Origin: Catonia carolina
Lineage: Eukaryota; Arthropoda; Insecta; Hemiptera; Achilidae
Assembly: GCA_035578175.1 (NCBI GenBank)
Contig: JAQMRL010000008.1
Coordinates: 61,064,541 to 61,128,540 of the forward strand
Direction: 5' to 3'
Length of the DNA: 64,000 nt
Part shown: piece after piece, positions 20,781-32,901 of the stretch
How positions within the stretch are numbered: the first letter of the stretch is position 1
How the letters are laid out: every line of letters begins with the position of its first letter
Made by a program: the position numbers and the translations under genes
Notes under the pieces: model-generated
The model's input: only the letters and a program-made list of their open reading frames with translations
Told to the model about the DNA's origin: nothing
Databases searched by the model: none

Positions 20781-21795
20781 CAATAATAAGCAGTCGAACT
20801 TGTTAACTTATAACAAGATATAATCGATTATATTTATTCGTGTTGAAACGAGGTGACCTTCGACCACCGTGATTTTATAGTGCTTAATGTGATAGTGTTA
20901 TTATAGTATGTACGTACGTCATAATTAAATTGAACAGCTCTGTGGTGAAGTGATATTTATATTCCCTAAAATTTTAATTTTTAAATGTATATTCCTTGCT
21001 ATAATTTTGAACTCTGTTGCAGAGAATACAAATTGTAAATAAATAACAAAGATTTTTTAACAAATGATAGGAAATGATTTTAGGAGTTCTGTCGTAGACA
21101 ATAACCGATCTTCTTCACCTTTCAAACGACCTACCATTAATAAATTATTCCACCTGACAAACCGTGAAAAATATTGGAAACAGTTTTATTGAAAGAGTTG
21201 AATACATGTTTTTGTAACAGAAGTTCATAGAAGTTAGTCACAGAAGCCAAACTTCCAAAATAAATTGCACAGGTATATTAATTTAACTGGTTGAAAACGA
21301 AAACGTGACAAATTTAAATTGTGAATATGAATTATAGCACTAAAAAATGGAAAAATTTTATATAAAAGTGAAAATAATACAACTCAATCTTTTGTATACT
21401 AATTTTATAGAAATAATTAAACTTCCTCACAAAAACGCATAATTGTAATATATTTTCAGAAGGCTTCTACAATTTAGGAAGGGGAGATTGAAAGAGGCGC
21501 GTGCGAACTATACACCGTATCAATGAACGCACAAACACACACACAGACACACACAAATACACATATACGAAAAAACACATGGTGTTATTTTATATTTTAT
21601 AACCGACAAAAACAACTGAACCAGATATATGCACATCTTGTTATTACTACTACATAATGATGCACAAATAAAACTGTCAGGTAAGTTCACCGATTGTTGT
21701 AAAATTATTATACAATAAACTAACCTCAAAAATTGTAAAATTAGACATTATAGTACAATTGTACAAACAAAAGCTATTCAAAGTTTTTTTTTTAA
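20781..21795. other. Intergenic, nothing recognised
   Basis: AT-rich. The only notable feature is a CA-rich microsatellite-like patch (ACACAC with interruptions) at 21531-21575. Confidence 0.5.
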
Positions 21796-22124
21796 TCCCT
21801 AATGTGTGTATGTTGCAATTTGTTCAATTTAGAACAATAAGCAACCCCATGACCCAATGAGATGAAGATGATAAAATGAGTATGACGTGTAAAAGAGGTA
21901 TAGTCTTGTACAGACTCAGGCCGACAATTCCTAAGAGAGTATGGTTAATTTAACCCCAACCATCAAAGTACACCGGTAACAACTGTCTAGTATTAAAGTC
22001 CGTATAAAAGTAACTACCTTTATTAGGATTTGAACCAGGAACCTCCGTCACCGAAAATCAGTTGTTAAACAGCTGACTCGCGGCGAAGAATTAACCTCTA
22101 GACGTCTAGACCAACCCGGTGGGT
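21796..22124 (-). repeat. Family C SINE, full length
   Basis: Reverse orientation, from the A/T-flanked 3' end (CTAATGTGTGTATGTTGC) to the head complement ACCAACCCGGTGGGTA. The head carries an extra 8-10 base palindromic piece (CTCTAGACGTCTAGA) not seen in the other copies. Confidence 0.8.
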
Positions 22125-22125
22125 A

Positions 22126-22839
22126 ATGCTTCTGACATATGAAATTTTATTTTCATACAATAAGAATAAAAGAATATATGGAAAACCTTTACAGAAGAAC
22201 AGCAAGAAAAATATACTATTACAACTACTACACCAACACTCTATCAACTGATTTGGTTTTAATGAGTTTTATGGGTTAGAAATCGGTGGGGTCTAACGTG
22301 TAACCATTTCCAGACCCTTGTCGGGAAGCAAACTCCGGGATCTAACCAATAGGTCACGAAACCAGTCTTTGAATACGTTTTCTCTTCTCGATCATTTATG
22401 TGCAGTACTATCTTTAAACAGAAATTTTAAAAAAACTAACCCCGTCTTCTATTGTCATACATTCAAAAGTCAATTTTAATTATACACTGTCCACATAAAT
22501 TAAATGCATTTTAATTAAGGTCATTTAATATCTTATTTTCTATTGTATTACAAAGTAATAAAGGGCGTTCAATTATAACTTATAAATGTCAGTTTAAAAC
22601 AATACAAATCTAACCACGTTTATTTACAATAATCCTGAATACCCCATTAAATAATTGTTTACTACATAAAAAATTAGCAATGTAATACTTCTTAATATTT
22701 TATTAAGAAATTGAAAAATCCAAAATGACACACATCAGAGAAACAACCGGATAATCAGAAATAATTATACTCTCACCAATTATTAATTACAAAAACCAAT
22801 AAAACTATAAGTCTAACGCAAATATTATCATTTCATTCA
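22126..22839 (-). other. Intergenic with a family E scrap
   Basis: 22272-22365 resembles the reverse of family E (GTTAGAAATCGGTGGGGTCT, CCAGACCCTTGTCGGGAAGC, AAACTCCGGGATCTAACC). The rest is AT-rich without recognisable content. Confidence 0.45.
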
Positions 22840-23290
22840 TTGTTTAAAACAATAACAAAAAGTTTGAAAGTTGAAGCACAACATTGTACACATTGCAACA
22901 CGCCACTTTCAATCAAACACATCATCACAAACTGCCAAACAATGCATTCCACACGAACATTATTTAAAATTAAAAACAATAAATTTAGCACTCAATTTGG
23001 TAGACGAACTAGCGGTTCAAAACACAATAATTTTTTTTAAATTTCACAAAATTTCAGATTTGATATAATTGTAAAATCACATTTATGTTATTTTTCATTG
23101 TATCATTCATTTTTTATTTTTATGTTGTCTAAATTTTCATTGAACGTAACTAATTTTTAATTCTGTATTTATTGATGACTTGTTGTGTTTGTTTGTATCT
23201 TCTTTGGAAATTTTGTACTACATGTATTTTTATATGTAACGTGGTCGCTAATGACCTTGTAGTCGATGCGACCTTAAATAAATAAATGAA
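22840..23290 (+). pseudogene. LINE 3' end with CCHC knuckle and SINE-like tail
   Basis: One frame reads CTHCNTPLSIKHIITNCQ, a CX2CX7HX4C knuckle with the 'L...HI...C' context of R1/I/LOA-type ORF2 C-termini. The neighbouring frame continues LNLVDELAVQNTIIFFKFHK then ISDLI, the usual '...FL..I.L...I' ending. The 3' UTR ends GGTCGCTAATGACCTTGTAG then TCGATGCGACCTTAAATAA, nearly identical to the tails of SINE families B and E. The RT region is missing. This is the likely donor, or sister of the donor, of the tail those SINEs use to borrow LINE machinery. Confidence 0.7.
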
Positions 23291-23344
23291 AACTTTGTAA
23301 ACAACTAGTACACTATACGAGTGTATTATACGTAGAGTACTTCA

Positions 23345-23572
23345 GTATTTATTTTTTTTAGTTTTTATTTAAAGTCGGATCAACAACTTATCTAAAGTCG
23401 CTGATTAGAACCAATACTTACTTAAGTTTAAAGTACCTAATTACTGGTGTGTTTTAGTACTGTAACGGTGGGTGGCTTTTAACGTGTTAAAATTTCCAGA
23501 CCCTAACCGGGAATTGAAACCGAGACCTACCGCTTTGTAAGTTAGCGAGCTAGTCACTACGCCTCGGTAGAG
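23345..23572 (-). repeat. Family E SINE, full length
   Basis: Reverse orientation, with T-rich tail, then the complement of the GTCGGATCAACA..AGTCGCTGA tail, a body with GGTGGGTGGCTTTTAACGTG and CCAGACCCTAACCGGGAATTG. The head (complement of CACTACGCCTCGGTAGAGGC) gives the A box. B box GGTTTCAATTC is mutated. Confidence 0.7.
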
Positions 23573-23575
23573 GCA

Positions 23576-24379
23576 TAGTTTTATTCCAAATTATAAGTAA
23601 GATCATAGTTCAGGTATTACACCAAATCATCTTGTTAATTAAATGAGATAGGCATAAGGTACAATCCTTGAAGAATTCCTATCAAAAATGAAAGTGCAGG
23701 TATTAAAGATTTCGTGACCGATGGACAGGACTCCTCCTCACTACTCTAAAAAAGGGCGTGGCTAATTCGATAGAAGATTCGATTGGACCGAACGTCTCAA
23801 TCAAAACCAACAAACCTCTGGTAGGACACCTCCCTCTGATTGGTCTAAAGTAGACAAACCGTAGACCCTGTTGTAATTTACAATAAAATATTAGCGCTTC
23901 TAACAAGACCTCATTTTATCATTTAAAAAACAAATAAATGTTAAAAAAAAGATAAAACAACAACAATAACAATTTTATTGTAACAGAAAAATAATGAAAA
24001 CATTAAAATGTTATTTACCTTACTTTATATTTAATTTTAAGTCCTTAATGTTTGTATTTTCTAAGAAATAAATAATTAAATGTACTTCACGCGCACTTTA
24101 ATAAATAAAAACACTAAGGTAATTAAGAATTTTCATTTTACTGCTGCACGAATAATGAGTAACTTACGTTCATTAAATTAATGGACACGTTAAAGTATAC
24201 TTAATGGAATAATTATTTACTTTTTCTATTTTCATATAAACTTAAATTAAATATAATTTATGCTAATACATATAATTTCAATTTTATTTTTAAGCGAAAC
24301 TAATTAGCTTACGATTTTATCAACCGTAGCGAAACAGTAACAAAACATAATTTACTGATATATAAATTAACTAATTTAA
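23576..24379. other. Intergenic, nothing recognised
   Basis: A GC-richer island at 23705-23870 (AAGGGCGTGGCTAATTCG, TGATTGGTCTAAAGTAGAC) has no protein or repeat match. The rest is AT-rich. Confidence 0.4.
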
Positions 24380-24706
24380 CTCGGTGGTTAGCGCAATTGG
24401 CTTCTACGCTGGGGTCCCGGGTTCGATTCACGATCAGCAGATTAGCAGCTGATTTCCGAAAACGAAGGTTCATATTCTAGCAAAAGTAGTTAGGTACTTT
24501 TATACGGAGTTGAATACAAGACAGTGTTACCGGTATAATTTTATGAATGGAGTTTAATTAACTATATTCTTTTAGGAATGATGACCTAAGTCTGTACAAG
24601 GCTAACCCTCATTTACACAACAAACATATCTTCCTCATCTCATCGGGTCATAGGGTTTCTTATCGTGCTTAAATTGAAGAGACAGCAAAGTCCAAACATT
24701 ACGGAT
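24380..24706 (+). repeat. Chimeric SINE: family E-type head on a family C body
   Basis: It begins with CTCGGTGGTTAGCGCAATTGG and the B box GGTTCGATTC, as in family E. At ~24440 it passes into family C sequence (TTAGCAGCTGATTTCCG, ACTTTTATACGGAGTTG, TCTGTACAAGGC, CTCATCGGGTCATAGGG). It therefore carries two tRNA-like regions in series, one complete, one from the family C head. Confidence 0.65.
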
Positions 24707-24789
24707 TAGGAAAAAAAAGTTTATTACTTTATGTCTCATTAATAAGATTAAATTTGACAATATGTTAGTTCGCCTTACAAGATCTCTTT

Positions 24790-25290
24790 TTTGTCATCAG
24801 TCTCTCGACTGGTTTGAGCAGTTCTACAAGCTGTTCTATCTTACGCAAGTCATTTTATATCTACATACCTGTAACACCCTACATATTTTTTAATTTGCTT
24901 TATAATATATTTTAACCTTTGCCTCACCCTACAATTCACTCCCTTAATATTACCGTCCATTATTGATAGACCAATACCTGGATGTCTTAAGATATACCCC
25001 ATTAGCCTATCTCATCTTCTGGTAAGATGCTTCCATATACTTCTTTTTTCCCACTCGCCTAACAACCTCTAATTACTTATCTTGTCCACCCACCTAATCT
25101 TTAACATTTTCCTATAACACCACATTTAAAAAACTTCTATCCTCTTCCTTTCTACAGCCCCTATCACCACGTTCGCTCCCGTAAAATGCTACACTCCAAA
25201 TATAGTTTTAAGAAATTTTTCCTAGTCTGTAAATCAATGTTTGTAGTCAGTAAGCTATTTTTCATCTTCTTATTAATTCTTATTCTTAAT
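24790..25290 (-). pseudogene. LINE ORF2 C-terminus, heavily decayed
   Basis: Across the minus strand one reads AVERKRIEVF then MWCYRKMLKIRWVDKISN, RSIWKHLTRR, and GYILRHPGIGLSIMDGNIKG. This is the common 'KRIEAFEMWCYRRMLRI.W.D.VTNEEVL......R..GHILRH......I..G.IEGK..RGR' C-terminus of arthropod LINEs. Stops and frameshifts interrupt it repeatedly, the RT core is gone, and the 3' end fades near the complement of GTCATCAGTCTCTCGACTGG. It is related in type to the fragment at 51707-52035. Confidence 0.75.
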
Positions 25291-26504
25291 TCTTATTAAT
25301 TCTTAAATCTTATTAATTTTCATGAAGTAATCCTTTCTCATGATCTCTATTGAAAATGAAAACTGCAGACTGTCACAGAAAGTAAATATTATTTTAAAAA
25401 ATTCATATAGATTATTTTTTAACAAAAAATAAAATCTTATTAAAATATTTGATTTTTTTTTTAAGAGGAATTCTGCCTGATGAGACAGACTGGAAAAAGA
25501 AACTTCAGAAACTACATAGTTCTCTCAAATCTACTTCCTTATAACTAAGCATTATTAACAAATACATTTACATTCATACTAACATGTATAAGAGGCCCTA
25601 GGGGATTGAATACACAATTCTACAAATTCAATTAATTAATAATTATTTTTAGATTGTTATCTCAACAACGTATAATTAAATTACTAACTAATTAATACAA
25701 CTAAAATACTATTAATAATGTTGGTTCTTACTGGGCATTAAGTATTACATCAAATAGAATTTCTTCTCACCTGAAACAAAAAGAAAGTTCTTATTAGCTA
25801 CACTACAAATAATTATTACAACAATATTTATTTTATTTATTTATAATTAAAAAAGAATTACAATTCAATCGCATTTAATACGAAACCACGACACTTTCTT
25901 TAATACTTTCAAATTTAAAATTATAAATCATAAAAGGCATCTTATTGGTAGTTTAAAAAGGGTGGGTGGGGAGGATCACTGATTGGTACTTCACTCACTG
26001 CCATAACCCCGCCCTTATTTACTTTTCCGTGACGATTTGCACAAAAACGGATGGGGTGTGTAGACTGCCTAGTATAACAGATTGAAGCATAAAGAAGTGA
26101 CGGAATAAAGTTATATTGTACAGGAGGTGGATAAGGGTATTTTTTTTTTTTTTGTTTAAAACCCTTAAAATAAAATTGTTGAAATTTATTTAATCTTCGT
26201 CTAGTACAAATCCTTCAGAGAAGTATGTTCGCGATCATGAACAAGAATAATTACTCTTCGAAATAATATCAATTCATGATAAAGTTGAACTAATCTCTCA
26301 GATTCCTAAACCAAGAAATCTACGTCTTTGGGTGGACGAAGTTACTAAATGGTAGTTCTAAATGGTACAATCAGTATTTGGGATCTCTAATGAGATAGCC
26401 AATAGTATATCAGTTTGTAGTATTCGCAACTTTTCAATAATAAATCAACTTAATTGAAATTTTTTTATTCAATACTTTTCTTTTAGCTTTCATTTGTTAT
26501 CGGA
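25291..26504. other. Intergenic, nothing recognised
   Basis: AT-rich. A GC-richer segment (25955-26075, AAGGGTGGGTGGGGAGG ... CCCCGCCCTTATTTAC) and a T15-like run near 26140 stand out. There is no coding or repeat match. Confidence 0.4.
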
Positions 26505-26757
26505 AACTGTACATTACTGACAACCACCCAATTTGCACGCTGCTTTTGTGCAGTATTTTTACGTGAATTAAGCATGAATTTCAACAAGGATTTCCAGAGG
26601 AGTTTGTTTATAATTGGCTGTCAGCTGGTCACCATACAAAGTGGCCTGCCCAACTAGTATTACTTAAAAATTAATAGCGACTTTCATCAGCTTTCTTTCA
26701 TCATTAATGGGCTTTTACCAACTGATTGACTGGGTTGGTCCAAAGGCCGTGTTTAAT
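26505..26757 (+). repeat. Family F dispersed repeat, copy 2
   Basis: The diverged partner of 1297-1505, with CTGTACATTACTGACAACCA, AATTTCAACAAGGATTTCC and TTTTACCAACTGATTGACTGG in the same order. It is slightly longer because of small insertions. Confidence 0.4.
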
Positions 26758-26761
26758 TCTT

Positions 26762-26926
26762 CTTTTATCCCTAATATTTGTACGTTGCAATTCGTTCAAT
26801 TCAGAACAATAAGCAACTTTGTAAATGACTTGTAAATGAGGTGTAGTCTTGTACTGACTCAGGCCGACCATTCCTGAGAGACTATTGTTAATTGAACCCC
26901 AACCATCAAAGTACATCGGTAACATT
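26762..26926 (-). repeat. Family C SINE, 5'-truncated
   Basis: Reverse orientation. It contains the complement of the family C 3' half (GTACGTTGCAATTCGTTC, CTTGTACTGACTCAGGCC, GAACCCCAACCATCAAAG) and stops before the tRNA-like head. It has a ~30 base internal deletion around the GGGTCATGG block. Confidence 0.7.
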
Positions 26927-26961
26927 TAATTTTGACTTATATTTTCTTTACGGTACTATAA

Positions 26962-27313
26962 TGTTGTGGTTAGTTGCAGGGCTAAAATAAATAGTTCTGT
27001 TTCTTATCACATGGTCAGCCAATTAAATGACTGAATCGTTTAAGATCAGAAGAGGCAGAGGTGTAAAGACACTAATCCGAGTTAACTCCTCTGAAACGAA
27101 TAAATTTCATAATACAGCTAGACCCTGTGGTGAATGAAGTGAAGGTGTTATTTGTAGTTTGGAAAATATGTGCTTTTCAGAGGGCCCGGCATGCTGATAA
27201 GCGTACTTCTCACTCAGTGAGAAAGGCAATTGTAAATCACCTCACTCCTCGTTTTACTTAGTAAAGCCTCTACAGGTTCAAACCAGCTTTTGGCTGATGA
27301 CCTAAACAACAAC
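26962..27313 (+). repeat. Family A repeat, 5'-truncated
   Basis: It starts within the GTTAGTTGCAGGGCTAAAA block and runs to GATGACCTAAACAACAACAA. About 45 bases of the 5' end are absent. Otherwise close to the reference copy. Confidence 0.85.
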
Positions 27314-28045
27314 AATGTTGTGGTACAAATCCTTCTTGCCACCCGGTTCAAGCACTATTAAAGAATCAACAATAATATTGATAACAAAGAAGAATACTAA
27401 AATTTTAAACCAAATCTGAACAATTTTTAATACAATATATAATTATTTTGATATCCTAAACGTATTTTTAACATGCAAAATTAAACTATAACTTTTTAAA
27501 AAAAATTACTAATATAATAAAATTAAACTATATATTTTTTGTTTCAATTACCTAGAACCTCGACACAACACACACACGACATGTTTTATCACATCAACTC
27601 TGTGTGATCACACCAATCCTCAACAAATTGATGGGTTTTTAAGTTATTGTCTGCAGAAACCCCTTACTCTTCTTCGTCATTTATAACATGGGTATATCTT
27701 ACGATACATCCTGTAATACGGGTATAACAATATATCCTATAACACCGGTATAATACGATATATCCTGCTAAATATTACAAAATCCTATTAAAAATTAATG
27801 TATCAAGCCAAGAGTACACGTGAATAGGTTGTAAAACTTATCTTCCATTTAGACATCTACATGACGTAAGCGTATCGAAGTAGTTTTCACTTAACCCATA
27901 TGATAGACAATTCAATGTCAAGCTCAAAAAAATAACGTGACTAATAATAACAGGCCTACATATTCGAGAACTTTCCCTAAATCTTATAATTTACAGTAAT
28001 AATACCACTGGATTTATTTTTTATTAAAGATTTGAATTCAATGTT
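27314..28045. other. Intergenic with a short ~28 bp tandem repeat
   Basis: At 27683-27768 three diverged units of the form TAACACGGGTATAAC.ATATATCCTG follow each other. The remaining sequence is AT-rich and unassigned. Confidence 0.5.
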
Positions 28046-28046
28046 G

Positions 28047-28099
<53 letters not shown>

Positions 28100-28102
28100 C
28101 GT
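28046..28102. repeat. Compound microsatellite (AT)n(GT)n(GC)n
   Basis: A run of AT, then GT, then GC dinucleotides, ending GCGTGCGT. Alternating purine-pyrimidine tracts of this sort can adopt Z-DNA. Length is likely polymorphic. Confidence 0.95.
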
Positions 28103-28527
28103 AACATCATGGTCCCCATTATCATTTCGTACTGTTGATGGAATCTGTTACGTAGAAATTTCACATAACTGAAGTTTTTGTGTTATATCCTATGATACAA
28201 AAAAATAATCAATGAAATTAATTTACTTTTCCATTTGTTTAAAAACATTTATCAATCAAAAACATATTGTCTTTTCTGATTAATTTCAAGATCATGTTAT
28301 CATTGTTCATTATAAAACAAAAATACACTAGGTATTAAACGTTGACGAAATTATTGATACATTAATAAAATTATAAGATCTTTTCCTAAATGATACGTTT
28401 TAAGTTGTTTTTCTAAAATTTTATGGACACCTGTATAGAATTGATGACAACCGGTTGACAAATCAATTAAACACTAAACAACAGACCTAAAGTATCGGAT
28501 ACATGAATAAAAGTATGGATAATTTCC
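28103..28527. other. AT-rich intergenic, nothing recognised
   Basis: No coding signal, repeat or terminal structure was found. Confidence 0.5.
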
Positions 28528-28920
28528 CCATAACAGGAAAATGGAATGTCAAATTATTTGTACTCGATCTTCTAGTTCCACGGCTACAAAAAAATAGTTA
28601 TGTTTCTTATCACATTGTCATCCAATTATATGACTGAAACATTTAAGAACAGAAGAGGTAGAGGTGTAAAAGACACTAATCAGAGTTATCTCCTCTAAAA
28701 GAAATGAATTTCATTATATAGCCAGACCCTGTGGTGAATAAAGTGAAGATGTCATTTACAGGGTGGAAAGTAGGTACTTTTCGGAGAGCTTGGCACGCTG
28801 ATAAGCATACTCTTCCATTTAGTGAGGAAAGCATTGGTAAACCACTTCACTTCTTGTTGTTCTTAGTAAAGCCTCTAGAAGTTCAAACCAGCCTTTCGGC
28901 TGTTGATATAAACAACAACA
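28528..28920 (+). repeat. Family A repeat, full length
   Basis: It runs from CCCCATAACAGGAAAATGG to GTTGATATAAACAACAACAA. It is directly followed by LINE-like coding debris. Confidence 0.85.
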
Positions 28921-28921
28921 A

Positions 28922-29090
28922 ATGGTTTAACAAAGTCAGAAAAGGTATTGAGAAAACCAGAATAAACCGAACCAAATTTAGACAACTAATTACGGACTTT
29001 AAGGATTAAGCTTATGAAGAGCAAAAAGAGAACATCGAGTGGACAGAAGAAAGGAGAAAAAACCTCCAGTGAGTGAATGCTGAGAACGTG
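28922..29090 (+). pseudogene. LINE-like C-terminal scrap
   Basis: The frame gives WFNKVRKGIEKTRINRTKFR followed by QLITDFKD, a stop, and then IEWTEERRKNLQ. The last motif (WT.ERR......) recurs at 38150-38400 and resembles the end of an arthropod LINE ORF2 ('..R..FR..V......WT.ERR...SE.MK..W'). Short and interrupted, so the family call is tentative. Confidence 0.4.
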
Positions 29091-30009
29091 GACAGCAACA
29101 AGAGCTTTCACCAACGTCTAAGTCACCTCGCGAGGACTAAAATTGGTCCTACACGAGAAATAATAGTTTTATCATTCTCAAATTTGTTATTGGGTAAATC
29201 GATTAAATCTTGAACGTATCAATAATCTTCCATGATACTGATATGCTTACGGAATAATAATTTAATTTTTTAAATAGGTAAGTACGTAAACCCAGAAAAC
29301 ATAAAATGTATTTTTATGTACTTTACAGAACTTTATAACTTCCTTTTCATTGAAACAACATCTGTCACGAAATGAAATACTAACATAAAATGACATCCTT
29401 AGTTTCGTACAGTGTTGTATAAAACATAAGATGTTAAAATTGTTAATTTAAAACACTTATAAGAATTGTAATACATTTTAACAATACAAGAACACAAACC
29501 AAAAAAAAAATAAACTTACATAATTTAAAACAACTTGAAACAAAAGTGTGATTGTATTTCCAAGAATAATGGATAAAAACAATGATCATAATTTAGTCAC
29601 TCATAATTAAATGTAATTAAAAGTTGGGTAATAACCGTATTCCAATCATTTGCCGTTACGTCATTTCTGAATGTAGATATACCGCTCTACTTACCTTGAA
29701 TAATCAAGGAGGTAATCGACATTGTAATTTGAAAATCAATGATGTGTTTCACATTACAGTTCGTCAACTGGCAGACTTTTAGTCTCATCTTACCTGGTAG
29801 ATATTATACATAAAAATTAAAAATTTTGAAAACACCCAGATAGTCTAAAAATGTATTACTTAAAAATGTATTTATTTCTTTAAAATTTATTATTTAAATT
29901 TATTATTTTTTAAAATGAATTACTTTCTCTTGGTACGCTCTTGGCTTAACGTTTGATACGCTCTTGGTTTGCTTGGATTCTTTCTCTTACTTTCTCTTTC
30001 TCTTGGTAT
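29091..30009. other. AT-rich intergenic, nothing recognised
   Basis: No gene. At 29930-30000 the phrases CTTGGTACGCTCTTGG and GATACGCTCTTGGTTTGC plus TTTCTCTTACTTTCTC form a small degenerate repeat next to the family A copy. Confidence 0.45.
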
Positions 30010-30402
30010 ATTTGTTGTTTAGGTCATCAGCCGAAAGGATGGTTTGAACCTGTAGAGGTTTTACTAAGTATAACGAGGAGTGAGGTGGTTTACCTTTGCC
30101 TTCCTCACTGAGTGGAAAAGTACGCTTATCAGCACACTGGACCCTCTGAAAAGCACATATTTTCCACTCTCCAAATGTCACATTCACTTCACTCACCACA
30201 GGGTCTGGCTGTATAATGAAATTCATTACTTTCAGTGGAGAAAACTCTGATTAGTGTCTACTACACCTCTACCTCTTCTGTTCTTAAATGATTCAGTCAT
30301 TTAATTGGCTGACCACGTGATAAGAAACAACTATTTATTTTAGCCCTGCAACGGACAGATTGAGTGTAAATAATTTGACACTCCACCTGTCTATTATGGG
30401 CA
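30010..30402 (-). repeat. Family A repeat, full length
   Basis: Reverse orientation, from TTGTTGTTTAGGTCATCAGC to CACTCCACCTGTCTATTATG then GGC. All internal blocks are present. Confidence 0.85.
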
Positions 30403-30717
30403 GCTTGGAATATTATAGATACTATATGAAACACAGCGGAAGAAAGTACTGTAGCAGTCAGATTCGAGGCTACATTTTTATAAAACATGTCATTTATAAT
30501 AGCATAAAAATAAGAAAAATTTCAAAATTTTAAATTTTGATTTAATATACATTGTGTTGTTCTAAATTTAAATCTAACGTTTGTATTAAATAAATATAAT
30601 AAAATAAATGTTTAAAAAGAATAAGAATCAAACAATGTTGTGGTCGGTATCCAGTTACCGTCCAGTGAAATTGTGTTATTGTTCTTATGAAATAAATAAG
30701 TTAAATTTATCACGCTA

Positions 30718-31275
30718 CAGTACCTACCTATTGCTTTTAACTTATGTTAATTTTTCGACATCAAGTTTTTCACCGAAAATACGCGTTTTCACATCCACTG
30801 AACCCAAAAAAACGTGTTTTTAACTGAATGGCATGTGTGAAAAATATCTCAAGGACGGATATCGTATATAGTTAAAACTTGGAACTTAATTTAGGTAGCT
30901 ACTATGAAGGGGACACGGCATGAAAATTTCATCAAAATCGGTCGAACGGAAGTAGTATATTCGTGTGGTTTCTTAACTTTTTTGCAATTTTCTCATAAAA
31001 TGTTCCTACGATTTTGTTTAAAATCATTTGCTACATTTCTTGTACTCTACAAGATATGATAAGTGATATATTTGCTGAAATTAGTGCCAGCTGAGTTCTC
31101 GTGACATATACTTTTTTTAAATTGCATCCTTAATATGCATTTTTGGGCAAAGGCGAATATATTTAAATTTATAGAAAATTAAAAACCCTACAACTTTTAT
31201 AACAAGAATTTTTTCAACAGATTTTAGTTCAGCGTTAATTAGTGATTTTCCGTATTTTTCTCATTATATTAGTAT
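30718..31275 (+). repeat. Family D repeat, diverged
   Basis: It matches 38990-39795: GTTTTTCACCGAAAATACGC, ATATCTCAAGGACGGA, AAATTTCATCAAAATCGGTC, TCTACAAGATATG, and ends near GTGATTTTCCGTATTTTT. One of the internal modules is missing. Confidence 0.75.
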
Positions 31276-32901
31276 AGATTAATGTTTTGATATATTCTAG
31301 CTATGAGCTCAAATTAGTTAGTTTTCAAGTTACAAATTGAAATTATCCTCGGCGTCTTCCTTTTGCTTCTTGTCCATCAATGGATGACCGGGAATCAAAT
31401 GAAGCGTCAAGTCATTGTTGCATTTGGTTTTATAGTCTGGAATTTACTTTACTTTACTTAAATCTTACTTTCATATTCTAAAATAATCAAATTTATCTTG
31501 TTTGGTTCCATAATTAATTTGACTCTTGATACTTTAATATTTTCCTTTACTTATTTTCTTATTATTTCAAATTATTTAATTGAAATTAGACTCTTTTGTT
31601 TTCTTGCTTTGAGATATTTGGTTTCTGGAATTAATTTTTTTTAATGTATTATTTTCTACTTGTAATTCATTTTGATATATTTAATAACTGTTTAGAATAT
31701 TTAAATTTTAAATTATAAATTGTTCAATTTTGATTATTATTTATGATTATTTTAAAATTACTTCTTGAATTTGAAACAATTGATTAATTGAATTAAATCT
31801 TCGATCAACGACGTACTGGATCATAAACTGCTATTCTACAAAGTACAGACTGACTGTAAAGTAAAGTCAACAATACACAGGTTGCAGGTTATAAGTTATT
31901 ACATAAAGTTCCGGCTTATCCGAATTTCTTTTAACCGAAAAGGACTTCATCCCATCAATTTCGGATAAACGCGTCCCTTCTGTACTGTCATTTTTAATAT
32001 CAAGAAATCCTACTGTGATTACATCAATATCGTTCTTCTCTTCCCCTTCTGACTAAATCTGTAATTAAAACAGTGATAACTCTTAGACTTATAGATAATA
32101 TTAAACAATAGGCTATATTTTAACATAAACCACTAACAATGAATTACAAAAACATTTGATACAATATTTTATCTAATATAAATACATAATAGATACATTG
32201 GTGGATAACCTAGTAACCAGACTGCAGAACTATTAATAAAGCAGGCCTACAACTACACTAACGTAACAAAGTAGAAGTAATTCCTTCCGTACTAGTTCTA
32301 CTATAGCACACAAGAACTATAGTATAAAGCCTAAATCCATAAACATTTCACAAAAGAAATCACACGATTTTATCACATGATCATTCCATCTACGTAACAC
32401 AAGTTACTCAAATTAAAAAAAGAATAATATATAGAGTAAAATAAGATTTACAAAATTAAGTTATTAAAATAAAAGTGAAAAAATTTAAATTATTCAAACA
32501 AAAGTTTATTTTAATACAACTTACCTCGATTAAACTATGTTCGTCTACATTATTTATCATAGACATAAAGTATAACTGAAATAAATTTGAAATAACACTT
32601 GAAAATTTTTGTGAAGTTCTCGTCTATATTTACATATAAAAAATCTTTAACGCTACAAAAAAAAAAGTTCATTAAGATAATGAATTTTTCTTCTAAATCG
32701 ACAAATATACAGTATCAGTAAAATATAATTATTTAATAATTTTCTAAAAAACATTTTTTGTCTTTAATTTTTATTACGGTACATTGAGCTGCACAATTTC
32801 CATATACTGTATGATATTTAAACGGCGGTGGGGAATTTCACTTTAAGAAGAGGTACCCAGTGGTACAATCTCCGTTTATAACTAAGGGTATTGTCCGTTA
32901 T
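31276..32901. other. Intergenic with a possible pogo-like scrap
   Basis: AT-rich with no gene. At 31910-31992 GTTCCGGCTTATCCGAATTTC and TTTCGGATAAACGCGTCCC are facing pogo/Tigger-like terminal words around an ACTTCATCCCATC core. This may be the end of a dead element. Confidence 0.4.
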
